From Williamsia sp. (GTDB lineage: Bacteria > Bacteroidota > Bacteroidia > Chitinophagales > Chitinophagaceae), in contig JADCRZ010000012.1 in assembly GCA_015069695.1 (NCBI GenBank), positions 62,001-126,000 of the forward strand: 64,000 nt of DNA, written 5' to 3'. Below are positions 33,801 through 42,659 of this stretch, one piece after another; the first letter of the stretch is position 1; every line of letters starts with the position of its first letter. Position numbers and translations under genes: made by a program. The notes under the pieces were generated by a model. That model did not search any database and had not been told where the DNA came from. It saw nothing but the letters and a program-made list of their open reading frames with translations.

Positions 33801-36800
33801 CCCCAATATCCTCAACCCCAACAGCACGGGCGGAAGCTTGTTCTTTAACCTGGGAAATATTTCTGAAGACGTATTACGCGATGGGAAACGTTCTTTTGAA
33901 AACGGGCTGCCTACGCCCAATATCCAGGCGGAAGTGGCCAATTCTACCTGGGGCAGGGTGCCTTCCAACCCTATCCAGGTTACACAGGCCTTCAGCAACG
34001 ACCCGAGCGACCGTCCTTTCCAGGATGTGGGTTTTGACGGCTTGAATGATACGGCAGAAAACAACAAGTTCAGCAGTTATCTGAACAGGATGCAAGGAAT
34101 CGTAAGCGACCCCGTGTTCCAGGGCATCAAAGCCGACCCTTCCGGCGACAACTTCAAGAACTACCGCGACGAAAGTTTTGACGCCCAGCGCGCGGGTATA
34201 CTTGCCCGTTACAAGAACATCAACAGTCCGCAGGGCAACTCACCCATTGCCCTTGCCACTGCCACATCAACTGCTGCATTTACCCTCTATCCCGACCAGG
34301 AAGATCTCAACCGGGACAATACCCTCAACGAACTGGAAGAGTACTTTGAATACGAAGTAAAGCTTGACCCGCAGAATTTGCGTGTAGGGCAAAATCACAT
34401 CACGGATGTACGGGAGTTTGTGCCCAGCATTGCCGGTGCGCAGAAAGAACGCTGGTTCCTGTTCCGCATACCCATCGACGACTACAATGCCAAGATCGGC
34501 AACATCCCGGATTTTAAATCGATCCGGTTTATCCGCATGTATATGACCGGGTTTGAAGATTCTGTTGTATGCCGTTTCGCCAAGCTTGAACTGGTGCGCA
34601 ACAACTGGAGAAATTTTGCATACTCCATCGATACCACCGGTACATACAAACCGCTTCCGGCCAATTCATCTACCACCCTGAATGTGCTGGCAGTGAACCT
34701 GGAAGAAAACAGCAGCCGCCAGCCCGTACCTTATGTAATACCGCCCGGGATTGAACGGGTACAGCAACTGAGCAACAACAACGTCAATATTCTTCAGAAC
34801 GAACAAGCCCTGAGCATGCAGATATGCGGCCTGCAAAGACAGGATTCCCGTGGCGTGTTCAAGACCCTGAACCTTGACCTGCGCCAGTACAGAAAACTGC
34901 AGATGTATATCCATGCAGAAAGTGTAACCGGCACCACCGCGCTCAACGACAACGAGATCAATGCCGTGATCAGGATCGGCAACGATTTTATCAGCAATTT
35001 CTACGAGATCAAGATCCCGTTGAAGATCACGCGGGCCGGGCAGTCCCGCGACTCCCTGGTATGGCCGTCCGCCAACAACCTGGACCTCGACCTGGAACGG
35101 CTGACCCAGTTAAAGGTTACGCGGAACAATTCCGTCCAGCCATCCCAGTTCTACCAGGAGCGGGACGCCAGCGGAAAGAGCTATGCCATTCTCGGCAATC
35201 CCAACCTGGGCGAGGTGCGGGGGATCTTTATGGGTATCCAGAACATCAACAACGAAAGCGTGTGCACGGAAGCCTGGTTCAATGAGCTGCGCTTGTCGGA
35301 GATCGATGAAAAAGGAGGATATGCTGCACTGGGCAGGGTAGACATCAAGCTGGCCGACCTGGGTACAATTTCAATGGCAGGCAATGTAAAAACGCGGGGC
35401 TTTGGTACGATCGAGCAACGGGTAAACGAACGGGCGCGCGAGGACCTCACCCAGTTTGACCTGGCTACCCAACTGGAACTGGGCAAGCTGCTACCCCGCA
35501 AAGCAGCCATCTCCATACCTGTCTACGCCGGTGTTTCACAAACGGTATCAACACCGGAGTATGATCCGTACGACCTGGATATAAAGCTGGATGATAAAAT
35601 CAAAGGAGCGCCTTCAGACAAACGCGATTCTATCCGCAACGACGCCATCGACATCACGACCATCAAGACGGTCACCTTTACCAATGTAAAGAAAGCCAAT
35701 ACCACAGGTAAAAAGCAAAAGATCTGGAGCATCGAAAACTTTGACATCAATTACTCTTACACAAAATCAGAACACCACAATCCGCTGATTGAAAGTGATG
35801 AGGTGATCAAGCACCGGGGTGGGCTTGGATATAATTATGCTGCTACACCGGAGTTCAAACAGCCGTTCAAGCGGGTGTTCCGCACCAAATCGCCGTGGCT
35901 GGATTTGATCCGTGATTTCAATTTCAATCCTTCGCCTTCCTTGCTTAGTTTCCGGACAGACATCAACAGGCAGTTCGGGGCTTTCCGCCCGCGCAATGTA
36001 GGAGGCCCCAAGAACGTACTTCCGGAAACCTACAACAAGTACTTTACGTTCGACCGCTTTTACAATTTGCGGTGGGACATCACGCGCTCGCTCAATATTG
36101 ATTTTACGGCTACCAACCGGGCAAGGGTCGATGAAGCCCCGGGCCGCCTGAGCAAGTATGAACAGGAGCGCATGTGGAACCGCTTTTTCAAAGGAGGACG
36201 CAATACCAGCTATGAGCAAACAGCCAATGCATCCTATGTGCTGCCAACTGCCAAGCTGCCCTTGCTGAACTGGACCAATTTCCGGGTGGCATACACGGCA
36301 CGCTACAACTGGCTGGCTGCTTCCCTTGACCCGCTGGCGAAAAGCCTGGGTAACTTTATTACCAATTCGCAAACAAAGAATGCAACAGGTGAATTTGACT
36401 TCACCCGGCTGTACCGCAATTCCCGCCTGCTCCGGGCACTCGATTGGGATGCGGCGGCAGCGCCTGCACCTCCGCCACAGCAGCCCCAGAACAAAGCAGA
36501 TACGTCAGCCAATGGAAAAAAGAAAAAGGTAAAACGCAATCCCAACGAGCCGCTGGTTCTTCCGGGTGCGGTTAAATTTGTGGGCCGTTTTGTTACGGCT
36601 GTAAAGCGGGTCGGCATCAATTACTCCGAAACAGGCAATACCAACCTGGCAGGTTACCTGGATAGCACGCAGGCTTTTGGCATGAACTTCAAGACCCGCA
36701 ATCCGGGTTGGGGCTTTGTATTCGGACAACAACCGGATACAAATTTCATCAACCGGTTTGCGCAAAAAGGAGCACTCACGAAGAATATCCTTTTCAATAC

Positions 36801-38010
36801 GCTCAACCGGCAGGATTACAGCCAGCGTCTCAGCATAACGGCCCAGCTGATCCCGATCCGCGATTTCACGATCGATGTAAACATGGACAAGACATTTGGA
36901 AAAACCTATTCTGAACTGTACAAGGATACGATCGGCAGTGCTACCAGCCAGTTCGTGCGGTTAAACCCGTATGCAGCGGGTAATTTCAATGTAACGTTCT
37001 TGTCTTTCCAGACCCTTTTCCAGAAGTTTAAACCCAATGAGATCTCTGCCACGTTCAGAAGGTTTGAAGCCAACCGGCTTGTCTTGTCTAACAGGCTGGG
37101 CAAGCAGAATGGTTATATCAACCAATCTTCGCCCAATATCAAAGACGCAGAGGGATATTATATAGGCTATGGAAAGTATGCGCAGAACGTTCTGATTCCT
37201 TCGTTTATCGCTGCTTACACCAATTCAGATCCCAACACCGTGGCCTTGTTAAAAGAAAACAATCCAAACATCCGTTCCAATCCGTTTGCCGGCATCCTGC
37301 CTAAACCCAACTGGCGGGTTACGTACAATGGGTTGAACCGGATCGAAGGGTTGAGCAAGATCTTTACCAATTTCACGCTGTCGCATGGCTATACCAGCAA
37401 CCTGAGCATGAACAGCTTCAACTCTGATCTGCTTTTCAGCGATCCCCTGCTGCTGGGTGTACCGTTCTTCCGGGATACGAGTTCGGGTAACTATGTGCCG
37501 TTCTTCCTGGTGCCCAACGTGTCTATCTCGGAAGCATTTGCGCCCCTGCTGGATATGGACATGCAGTTTACCAACCAGCTCACCGCGCGGTTTGAATATA
37601 AGAAATCAAGGCAGCTCAGTTTAAGCCTGGTCGATTTCCAGCTCAGCGAATCCCGTTCGACAGAATTTGTGATCGGAGCCGGCTGGCGCAAAAGAGGCTT
37701 TCCCCTGCCATTCAAAGTGCCCTTCACGAAAAAGGACACCAAAAAGCTGGAGAACGACATCAACTTCCGCCTCGACTTTTCGATCAGGGATGATGCCACC
37801 GCCAACAGCCGCCTGGACCAGGACGCAGCCTTGCCCACCGGCGGACAAAAAGTGGTCACCATTTCCCCCTCCATCGATTATGTCCTCAACAACCGCGTAA
37901 ACGTAAAACTCTATTTCGACCAACGAAGGGTAGAACCCAAGATCTCCACGTCAGCCCCGATCACAACAACAAGGGCAGGCTTGCAGATCAGGATATCGCT
38001 GGCGCAGTAA
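30817..38010 (+). CDS. sprA: Cell-surface protein SprA, T9SS outer-membrane translocon
   Basis: 2397 residues, the expected size for this huge 36-strand outer-membrane barrel, the pore of type 9 secretion also needed for gliding. The start is TTG 30817-30819; no in-frame ATG lies near, and the TTG gives a signal peptide (IFCRAFLLAAALAFWVNTEA, then QD). Features are an early PNPFDLRDP-like segment (LTNPSLNPFDLRDPANISDS), long beta-strand-rich barrel segments, NFMGLRLDYQLM and IYIDDFEGTRNSIDLR (SprA signature), and a closing TTRAGLQIRISLAQ. Near residue 1885 a Pro/Lys-rich loop (APPPQQPQNKADT, then KKKKVKRNP) is inserted. It follows ruvA by 44 bases. A dispersed repeat begins two bases after its stop. 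It is required for export of the cellulase and of the surface protein at 61286-63901. Confidence 0.96.
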   Translation: MSPHFAIFCRAFLLAAALAFWVNTEAQDTTRTTNRADTLKYPITDRRGDKLTNPSLNPFDLRDPANISDSIEYDPKTKQYYLIEKVGNFYYRKPTYLTFDEYMRIQSRRDENDYFKKRANIVSGLNKRLLKPKLSITDNLFNRIFGNGKVEIRPQGNVDILAGYQGQNIKNPTLPERARRNGGFDFDMNANLNVIANIGDKMRLPINYNTLANFDFENQLKLDYTGTNDEIIRRLEAGNVNFTSKGSLIAGAQSLFGLKTQLQFGRLGVTAVLANQRAQRQSLGLQGGAASTLFEFKADDYEENRHFLLAQYFRQNYNTAMSSLPAVQSLVQILRIEVWVTNRNGSTIDTRDVVALMDLGESRPFQQPPVITPLTTNAIPYNDANDLYRNIINDPNSRGSSTITTKLNQLGLRPVQDFEKTFARKLTPSDYYFNPQIGFISLTQPLQADEVLGVAYQYSYNGKIYQVGEFSQDVPPDTTAVNSGNQKVLLLKLLKATSQRPTLPLWDLMMKNVYALKTRDNSYLTSIQPTDFQLNVLYEQPSLGSKRYLPEGPKSGLPLITVLNLDRLNNQRDPQPDGIFDYIEGFTIISNQARIIFPLLEPFGRDLDSVAFQGATPDLKSKYVFYPLYDTIKEIAKTYANLDRFLLSGSAKGQSTSEISLGAFNVPQGSVTVSSGGRTLLEGVDYTVDYNLGSVKIINQAILNSGVPVSVNYENNAGFGIQQRNFMGLRLDYQLMNTAKKSLSIGASMVRLSERPYFTKMNYNEDPIRNTMYGVDFNYRSELPQLTHWLNKLPFYTTSEMSNILAYGEAAVLRPGHPSQIGKGSNGLIYIDDFEGTRNSIDLRFPLISWSLASTPQNNGRFPEGSLIDSVDYGFNRSKLAWYNIEPNLQDPRGTNNPVKGYQDFTDPRIHGLNQQQLYPAKTPEFGQAQLITFDMAFYPRERGPYNFDTRAANIDRNTGKFLNPKARWGGIMRALDQVDFETGNVEYIEFWMQDPNILNPNSTGGSLFFNLGNISEDVLRDGKRSFENGLPTPNIQAEVANSTWGRVPSNPIQVTQAFSNDPSDRPFQDVGFDGLNDTAENNKFSSYLNRMQGIVSDPVFQGIKADPSGDNFKNYRDESFDAQRAGILARYKNINSPQGNSPIALATATSTAAFTLYPDQEDLNRDNTLNELEEYFEYEVKLDPQNLRVGQNHITDVREFVPSIAGAQKERWFLFRIPIDDYNAKIGNIPDFKSIRFIRMYMTGFEDSVVCRFAKLELVRNNWRNFAYSIDTTGTYKPLPANSSTTLNVLAVNLEENSSRQPVPYVIPPGIERVQQLSNNNVNILQNEQALSMQICGLQRQDSRGVFKTLNLDLRQYRKLQMYIHAESVTGTTALNDNEINAVIRIGNDFISNFYEIKIPLKITRAGQSRDSLVWPSANNLDLDLERLTQLKVTRNNSVQPSQFYQERDASGKSYAILGNPNLGEVRGIFMGIQNINNESVCTEAWFNELRLSEIDEKGGYAALGRVDIKLADLGTISMAGNVKTRGFGTIEQRVNERAREDLTQFDLATQLELGKLLPRKAAISIPVYAGVSQTVSTPEYDPYDLDIKLDDKIKGAPSDKRDSIRNDAIDITTIKTVTFTNVKKANTTGKKQKIWSIENFDINYSYTKSEHHNPLIESDEVIKHRGGLGYNYAATPEFKQPFKRVFRTKSPWLDLIRDFNFNPSPSLLSFRTDINRQFGAFRPRNVGGPKNVLPETYNKYFTFDRFYNLRWDITRSLNIDFTATNRARVDEAPGRLSKYEQERMWNRFFKGGRNTSYEQTANASYVLPTAKLPLLNWTNFRVAYTARYNWLAASLDPLAKSLGNFITNSQTKNATGEFDFTRLYRNSRLLRALDWDAAAAPAPPPQQPQNKADTSANGKKKKVKRNPNEPLVLPGAVKFVGRFVTAVKRVGINYSETGNTNLAGYLDSTQAFGMNFKTRNPGWGFVFGQQPDTNFINRFAQKGALTKNILFNTLNRQDYSQRLSITAQLIPIRDFTIDVNMDKTFGKTYSELYKDTIGSATSQFVRLNPYAAGNFNVTFLSFQTLFQKFKPNEISATFRRFEANRLVLSNRLGKQNGYINQSSPNIKDAEGYYIGYGKYAQNVLIPSFIAAYTNSDPNTVALLKENNPNIRSNPFAGILPKPNWRVTYNGLNRIEGLSKIFTNFTLSHGYTSNLSMNSFNSDLLFSDPLLLGVPFFRDTSSGNYVPFFLVPNVSISEAFAPLLDMDMQFTNQLTARFEYKKSRQLSLSLVDFQLSESRSTEFVIGAGWRKRGFPLPFKVPFTKKDTKKLENDINFRLDFSIRDDATANSRLDQDAALPTGGQKVVTISPSIDYVLNNRVNVKLYFDQRRVEPKISTSAPITTTRAGLQIRISLAQ

Positions 38011-38012
38011 TG

Positions 38013-38156
38013 TCTGAACCATGATTTACAGGATTTGAGGGATTCCGGGATTGCTGGTGGATCCGTGTAATCCTGGTTCAGACAAAAAGCCTCCGCAAGA
38101 TGATCAAAGGACTACAATCCCCGAATCCTTCAAATCCTCTAAATCATGGTTCAGAC
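38013..38156. repeat. Dispersed inverted repeat, copy 3 (type element)
   Basis: 144 bases. The left end starts TCTGAACCATGATTTACAGG and continues to about 38049; the right end is its complement with few mismatches over about 37 bases (right arm read inward: TCTGAACCATGATTTAGAGG). An inner TGGTTCAGA at 38074-38082 makes the left half also a self-contained unit. It starts 2 bases after the sprA stop and runs into the convergent SDR gene, giving that gene its last codons (Ser-Glu-Pro-TGA). No open frame inside. Such long terminal inverted repeats suggest a small mobile element moved by enzymes encoded elsewhere, or a strong bidirectional terminator. Confidence 0.8.
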
Positions 38157-38920
38157 CTATACACATTGTTCACCGTCGCTTGTGCCAGGCAGGTTACATC
38201 CAGGTCATTGATGCAAACGTGGGGTGGGAGGGTGGTGCAGTAGAAGATGATGTCTGCTACGTCTTTGGCTGAGAGGGGTTGGTAACCCTGGTATACTTTG
38301 TTGGCGGCTTCTGCATTGCCTTTGAAGCGGACAAGGCCAAATTCGGTTTCTGCGGCACCCGGGTGGACGGCTGTTACTTTGATGCGGTGGGGGAGCAGGT
38401 CGATGCGCATGGATTTGGAGAGGGCTTGTACGGCCGCCTTGGTGGCGCAGTAAACATTGCCTCTTTCATAGATTTCCTTGCCGGCGACAGAGCCGAGATT
38501 GATGATATGTCCGTTCCCCTTTTCTATCATCAGGGGGAGAACAGCTTTTGAAACATACAGCAATCCCTTTACATTGGTATCGATCATGGTTTCCCAATCA
38601 TCCATGTTCGCCTGGTCAAAGAGATCGCGGCCAAGGGCCAGTCCGGCGTTGTTGATCAGCACATCGATTCCCCGCCATTCAGCAGGCAGGCTGTTGATGG
38701 CATCGAAAACAGCTGTTTTTTGCTGCACATCGAATTGAAGGGGAAGGACCCTTACTGAATAACTGCTTTCTGTTTTTTGCTTTACCTCGTTGAGCTTGTC
38801 GCCCCGGCGGCCTGTAATGATAACATCATAGCCGTTTTTGGCAAACTTCTCCGCACAAGCTTCACCAAAGCCGGCGGTAGCACCCGTGATCAGAACAATC
38901 TTTGTCATAGCTTCTTTCAT
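38144..38920 (-). CDS. Short-chain dehydrogenase (YdfG-like)
   Basis: 258 residues, Rossmann fold SDR. The cofactor loop is TGATAGFGEACAEKF (TGxxxGxG type), followed by NNAG (LINNAGLALGRD), the active-site Ser in INLGSVAGKEIYE, and Tyr/Lys in YCATKAAVQ. The HPGAAETEFGLVRFKG segment resembles YdfG-type dehydrogenases that oxidise serine, allo-threonine or 3-hydroxy acids with NADP. The C-terminal codons (TCT GAA CCA TGA) lie in dispersed repeat copy 3. The start could also be the second Met (38908). It follows the rhamnose mutarotase gene by two bases, so the two are co-transcribed and the SDR may act on a sugar or sugar acid instead. Confidence 0.87.
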   Translation of the reverse strand: MKEAMTKIVLITGATAGFGEACAEKFAKNGYDVIITGRRGDKLNEVKQKTESSYSVRVLPLQFDVQQKTAVFDAINSLPAEWRGIDVLINNAGLALGRDLFDQANMDDWETMIDTNVKGLLYVSKAVLPLMIEKGNGHIINLGSVAGKEIYERGNVYCATKAAVQALSKSMRIDLLPHRIKVTAVHPGAAETEFGLVRFKGNAEAANKVYQGYQPLSAKDVADIIFYCTTLPPHVCINDLDVTCLAQATVNNVYRSEP

Positions 38921-38922
38921 CT

Positions 38923-39252
38923 TTACAATTGAAATATTTTATCCATCAGGATCCATTTCTCATTGGGGCGGGCCTGGGGAAGGGCTTGCTGGTATTTCCA
39001 CATCAGCTGCTCCCATTCCTGCACCTTGCTGTTGGATTCATCCATGGCTGCCTTTTTTTCAAAGCTGAATGCATCATCGGTTTCCATGATCATAAACAGC
39101 CTGTTTCCGGACCGGTAGATCTGCATATCAGTAATGCCTGCATTCAGAATGCTGTCTTTTATTTCGGGCCATATGGCTTGATGATGCTGTTCGTATTCAG
39201 CAATCAGAACGGGATCATCAACTAGGTCAAGCGCAAGGCAGAATCTTTTCAT
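38923..39252 (-). CDS. rhaM: L-rhamnose mutarotase family protein
   Basis: 109 residues, the usual length. The family interconverts alpha and beta anomers of rhamnose (RhaM) or fucose. Signatures are EYEQHHQAIWPEIKDSILNA (with the His and Trp-Pro-Glu of E. coli RhaM), MQIYRSGNRLFMIMETDDAF, and a C-terminal VQEWEQLMWKYQQALPQA. The frame runs open to 39381, but ATG 39250-39252 (MKRFCLALDL) is the homologous start. It is the first gene of a two-gene unit with the SDR downstream (2-base gap). It fits the theme of pectin use at 13632-17202, since rhamnogalacturonan yields rhamnose, but the two loci are 22 kb apart. Confidence 0.85.
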   Translation of the reverse strand: MKRFCLALDLVDDPVLIAEYEQHHQAIWPEIKDSILNAGITDMQIYRSGNRLFMIMETDDAFSFEKKAAMDESNSKVQEWEQLMWKYQQALPQARPNEKWILMDKIFQL

Positions 39253-39432
39253 GGCAGATATTTTATGAGATCTTCTTGAGGGAAAGGAGCAAATAAAAAC
39301 ATAGGTATGAAATTTATTTTGTTTTCTGTGGCTGATGGGACGATAAATTTCTGCCGGGTGAAATAATTGTAATCCTGACAATTGTTTCGAACAGAATAAA
39401 AAGGATTGACGGATATTTACAGTTCAGCAGCC

Positions 39433-40641
39433 ATGAGCGATATCAATACTACCACCAGCCAGCCGCTTTCCACTTCTGTAAAAGAAGTCCCTTTCACGCT
39501 TTCCAAACGGCTTGTATTGCTGATGGCAGTTGCCTGTGGCGTATCAGTGGCCAATATCTACTACAACCAGCCGATCCTGAAAGACATTGCAGTCTCTTTC
39601 CAGGTAGAAGAAAGCCGGGCCGGGCTGGTGTCTATGCTTACGCAGGTTGGTTATGGATTGGGCTTGTTTTTCCTGGTGCCGCTGGGCGATAAGCTGAGCA
39701 GGAAAAAACTCCTGCTGATCCTGCTTTCCTTGCTTTGTGTTGCCTTGCTTTGTTTGGCCGTTTCTACCAGTTTGCTGCAAGTATATGCATTGAGTGTGGC
39801 GATAGGGATCCTTTCTATCTCTGCCCAGATCCTTCTTCCCATGGCTGCTACGCTTGATCCTGTTACCACCGGAAAAACCGTTGGTGTTATTTACAGCGGT
39901 CTGTTGGTGGGGGTGCTGGGCGCCCGGATATTTAGCGGAATGATTTCTGCCTGGCTGGGCTGGCGTTGCGTGTATGCGATTTCCGCCGGACTGGTATTGA
40001 TTGTATTATTCCTGCTCAAGCAGTTTCTGCCAAGTGTGGACAACAAATTTGAAGGTCATTATTTTCAACTGCTGCGCTCCACGCTGATCCAGGTAAAGCG
40101 GTTTCCTGTCCTGCGAGAAGCGGCATTGTCGGGCGGACTGATCTTCGGTATGTTCTGTTCTTTCTGGACTACGTTTACATTTCACCTGAGTGGCGCACCC
40201 TTTTATTTTCATACAGATACGATCGGATTGTTTGGATTTCTGGCCATCACCGGTGCTCTTTGTGCCCCCTTGTTCGGAAGACTGGCGGATGCCGGCAACA
40301 GCCGTCGCTCCCTCATCTATGCTGTGCTCACCCTTTTGGTCAGCATCCTGATCGCCAAAGTTTTCCCGCATTCCATCCTTTCCATGATCATCTGCGTACT
40401 CCTGCTCGACGTGGGCGTTCAGCTGGCCCAGGTAACCAACGTATCGCGCATCTATGGCCTCGACAGAAACTCCCACAGCCGCATCAACACCATCTACATG
40501 ACCACTTATTTTGTAGGCGGCGCGCTCGGCACCAGCGTCGGCCTCCTCTGCTGGAAATACGGCGGCTGGAGCTTCGTTACCTGGCAAATGATGCTGTGGA
40601 CAGGCCTTGCATTGCTGGTGCTGGTGAAGGCTGAACCATGA
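39433..40641 (+). CDS. MFS transporter (DHA1-like)
   Basis: 402 residues, 12 predicted membrane helices. The early motif VANIYYNQPILKDIAVSFQV and the loop LVPLGDKLSRKKLLLILLSL (motif A, G-x-x-x-D-x-x-x-R-K) are those of the MFS subfamily of YnfM-like exporters. The substrate is not deducible. The frame begins at a TTG at 39406, but ATG 39433 (MSDINTTTSQ) was chosen. The last codons (GCT GAA CCA TGA) come from a dispersed repeat, copy 4. It is divergent from the rhaM-SDR pair, sharing about 180 bases. Confidence 0.88.
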   Translation: MSDINTTTSQPLSTSVKEVPFTLSKRLVLLMAVACGVSVANIYYNQPILKDIAVSFQVEESRAGLVSMLTQVGYGLGLFFLVPLGDKLSRKKLLLILLSLLCVALLCLAVSTSLLQVYALSVAIGILSISAQILLPMAATLDPVTTGKTVGVIYSGLLVGVLGARIFSGMISAWLGWRCVYAISAGLVLIVLFLLKQFLPSVDNKFEGHYFQLLRSTLIQVKRFPVLREAALSGGLIFGMFCSFWTTFTFHLSGAPFYFHTDTIGLFGFLAITGALCAPLFGRLADAGNSRRSLIYAVLTLLVSILIAKVFPHSILSMIICVLLLDVGVQLAQVTNVSRIYGLDRNSHSRINTIYMTTYFVGGALGTSVGLLCWKYGGWSFVTWQMMLWTGLALLVLVKAEP

Positions 40642-40940
40642 TTTACAAGATTAGGAGGACTGGGGGATTGGATGGATCGATCAGCTTGCGGGTGCTTTTG
40701 CCTGATCCACCCTTACCCAAAAAATCCTGCAATACCGATTTGAATTTGTTGGTGTGCTGTGTTGAGAAAGGGGTAGGGGTGGGTCTACGATGCACGCCAT
40801 ACGAACCAGTTCAATTTGGTATAATCCCTTGATCCTTTTAATCCTTGTTCAAAAAAAAAAATCAATGAGCAAGAAGCTGATTCAAACACAAACGCAACCC
40901 ATCCCTCCATCCCAAAAATCCTGTAAATCAAGGTTCAGAC
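40631..40940. repeat. Dispersed inverted repeat, copy 4 (long, filling the gene gap)
   Basis: The left end starts CTGAACCATGATTTACAAGA at 40631 and includes the MFS stop; the right end, near 40905-40940, read on the other strand, is TCTGAACCTTGATTTACAGG. Between them, 300 bases hold no credible reading frame, several partial repeat fragments (for example TTTTAATCCTTGTTCA at about 40836-40851) and a run of 11 A (40851-40861). The gap therefore looks like one or more decayed copies of the element side by side. The right end stops 4 bases before the stop of the tldD-like gene. Confidence 0.65.
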
Positions 40941-40943
40941 AGT

Positions 40944-42575
40944 CTAATCAATCTTGCTCGCCGTACTAATTACATTCACGCCTTTGAACAGGGTTGTTGA
41001 GCAACCGTGGGAGACGGCGCTGGATTGGGAGGGTTGGCCTTTGCCGTCGGAGAAGGTGCCGCAAAGGCGGTAGTCGTTTTGGTCGCAGACGGCTGTGCAG
41101 GAATTCCAGAACTCTTCAGTGGTGGCCTGGAAGGAGGCATCGCGTACCATGCCCGCTATCTTGCCGTTGCGGATCTCATAGCAGAGCTGTCCGCTAAACT
41201 GAAAGTTGTACCGCTGCTGATCGATGGAGTAGGAATTTCTGCCCAGGAAGTACAATCCTTTTTCCACATTCTTGATCATATCAAGTGCGCTCAAGGGAAC
41301 TTTGCCTGGCTGCAGGGATACATTGGGCATGCGCTGAAAGGGCACACTGCTCCAATGATCGGCGTAACAGCAGCCTTGTGATTCTTTTAAGTTGAGCATA
41401 TGGGCCTGGTCGCGGATGGTTTGATAGTTGACCAGAATGCCGTCTTTGATGATGTTCCAGCTTTTGGCTGGCACGCCTTCATCATCGTAGCCAATGGCGC
41501 CCAGCGAACCCGGCTGGATTTTATCAGCGACAAAGTTGACGATGTTGCTGCCAAACTTGAATTTTCCGGATCTCCACTTATCAAGCGTCAGAAAGCTGGT
41601 GCCTGCAAAATTGGCTTCATAGCCCAGCACCCGGTCTAATTCGGTGGTATGGCCTACTGATTCATGGATGGTGAGAAATAAAACCGTGGGGTCGAGAATG
41701 ATGTCGTATTTGCCGGGTTCAACCGGTTTTGCTTTGAGCTTGTCAGTCAGCTGCAGGGTAGCGGTTTTGATGTCTTCCTGCATGTTGTATCGCTTTTTAT
41801 AAAGCGTGAACAGGCCGTTGATCTCTTCTTTGCTGTCCGGGGTCAGGTACTCAAAGCCCATGCCTACCGGCGCACTCAGCGCATTGCGGGTTTCGACGCG
41901 GCGTGTTGCACGGTCGAGCTTGGTAACGGTGAAGGTGGGCCAGAGGCGGTGCACATCCTGCTCGATATAAGAGCCGTCAGTGGTGGCAATGTATTTTTGT
42001 TCGTTGATCTGTGAAAGCGCGGAGTTCACAAAGTTGGCGCCATTTTGCAGGGCAATGCCATTCACAGATAAGAGCAGATCTATTTTATCTTTCAGCGGAA
42101 CTTCAAAAGCATTTTTCTGGATAGGCGTTTTCCAGCTTACTTCTCCCACGCCTTTCTGCGGCGCCAGAATGACCGGCGCTGATTGCAACCGGGCATTTAC
42201 TTTGGCGATCTGAACAGCTTTCTCGGCCGTTTTTGCGATGGCATCCTTTTCAACCTTGCTGCTGGCAGCAAAGCCCCAGGCGCCGTTTGCCAACACCCGG
42301 ATCCCGATCCCATACGATTCATTGTTAGAAACACCCTGCACCCTGTTTTCCCGGGTACTGATAAACTGGTTCAGGTACCGCCCGATGCGCACATCCGCAT
42401 AGGTAGCTCCCCTTGATTTAGCCGTATTCAACGCCACATCAGCCAACTCTTTTTTCAAGGCAGCAGGAGGCGAAAGCAGTTCTTCCGGAATGGAAGACCC
42501 AAGAACGGGCACACTACCAATCAATCCTGCACCTACACCCATCCCGGTGAGGTAAATAAATTTTCTTCTGTTCAA
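40944..42575 (-). CDS. TldD-like metalloprotease, copy A, with Tat-like N-terminus
   Basis: 543 residues from the TTG at 42573-42575. TldD with TldE/PmbA forms a Zn protease that degrades unfolded peptides. The zinc motif HESVGH is at residue 304 (TIHESVGHTTELDRVLG), followed by the Gly-rich YDDEGVPAKSW. N-terminal LNRRKFIYLTGMGVGAGLIG resembles a twin-arginine signal, as in other Bacteroidota members. A frame from ATG 42614 would add 13 residues, but that ATG lies inside a dispersed repeat; the paralogue at 43997 also starts at TTG before KRKDF, so the TTG is preferred. It is first of three adjacent minus-strand genes in map order but last in transcription, after TldE and copy B; repeat copy 5 (42592-42656) separates it from TldE, so it may have its own start. 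Confidence 0.88.
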   Translation of the reverse strand: MNRRKFIYLTGMGVGAGLIGSVPVLGSSIPEELLSPPAALKKELADVALNTAKSRGATYADVRIGRYLNQFISTRENRVQGVSNNESYGIGIRVLANGAWGFAASSKVEKDAIAKTAEKAVQIAKVNARLQSAPVILAPQKGVGEVSWKTPIQKNAFEVPLKDKIDLLLSVNGIALQNGANFVNSALSQINEQKYIATTDGSYIEQDVHRLWPTFTVTKLDRATRRVETRNALSAPVGMGFEYLTPDSKEEINGLFTLYKKRYNMQEDIKTATLQLTDKLKAKPVEPGKYDIILDPTVLFLTIHESVGHTTELDRVLGYEANFAGTSFLTLDKWRSGKFKFGSNIVNFVADKIQPGSLGAIGYDDEGVPAKSWNIIKDGILVNYQTIRDQAHMLNLKESQGCCYADHWSSVPFQRMPNVSLQPGKVPLSALDMIKNVEKGLYFLGRNSYSIDQQRYNFQFSGQLCYEIRNGKIAGMVRDASFQATTEEFWNSCTAVCDQNDYRLCGTFSDGKGQPSQSSAVSHGCSTTLFKGVNVISTASKID

Positions 42576-42591
42576 TGGAATGAAATTTAAA

Positions 42592-42656
42592 GCTGAACCA
42601 TAGTCTTGAACCATGATTTACAGGATTAAGACTATGGTTCAAGACTATGGCTCAGC
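42592..42656. repeat. Dispersed inverted repeat, copy 5 (near-perfect hairpin)
   Basis: Arms at 42592-42614 and 42634-42656 are 23 bases each with one mismatch (GCTGAACCATAGTCTTGAAC against its complement), around a 19-base loop that itself holds the family core GATTTACAGGATTAAGACT. It lies between the tldE-type and tldD-type genes, filling the whole 45-70 base gap. Its left arm contains the ATG 42612-42614 of the possible long form of TldD copy A. Confidence 0.8.
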
Positions 42657-42659
42657 CGT

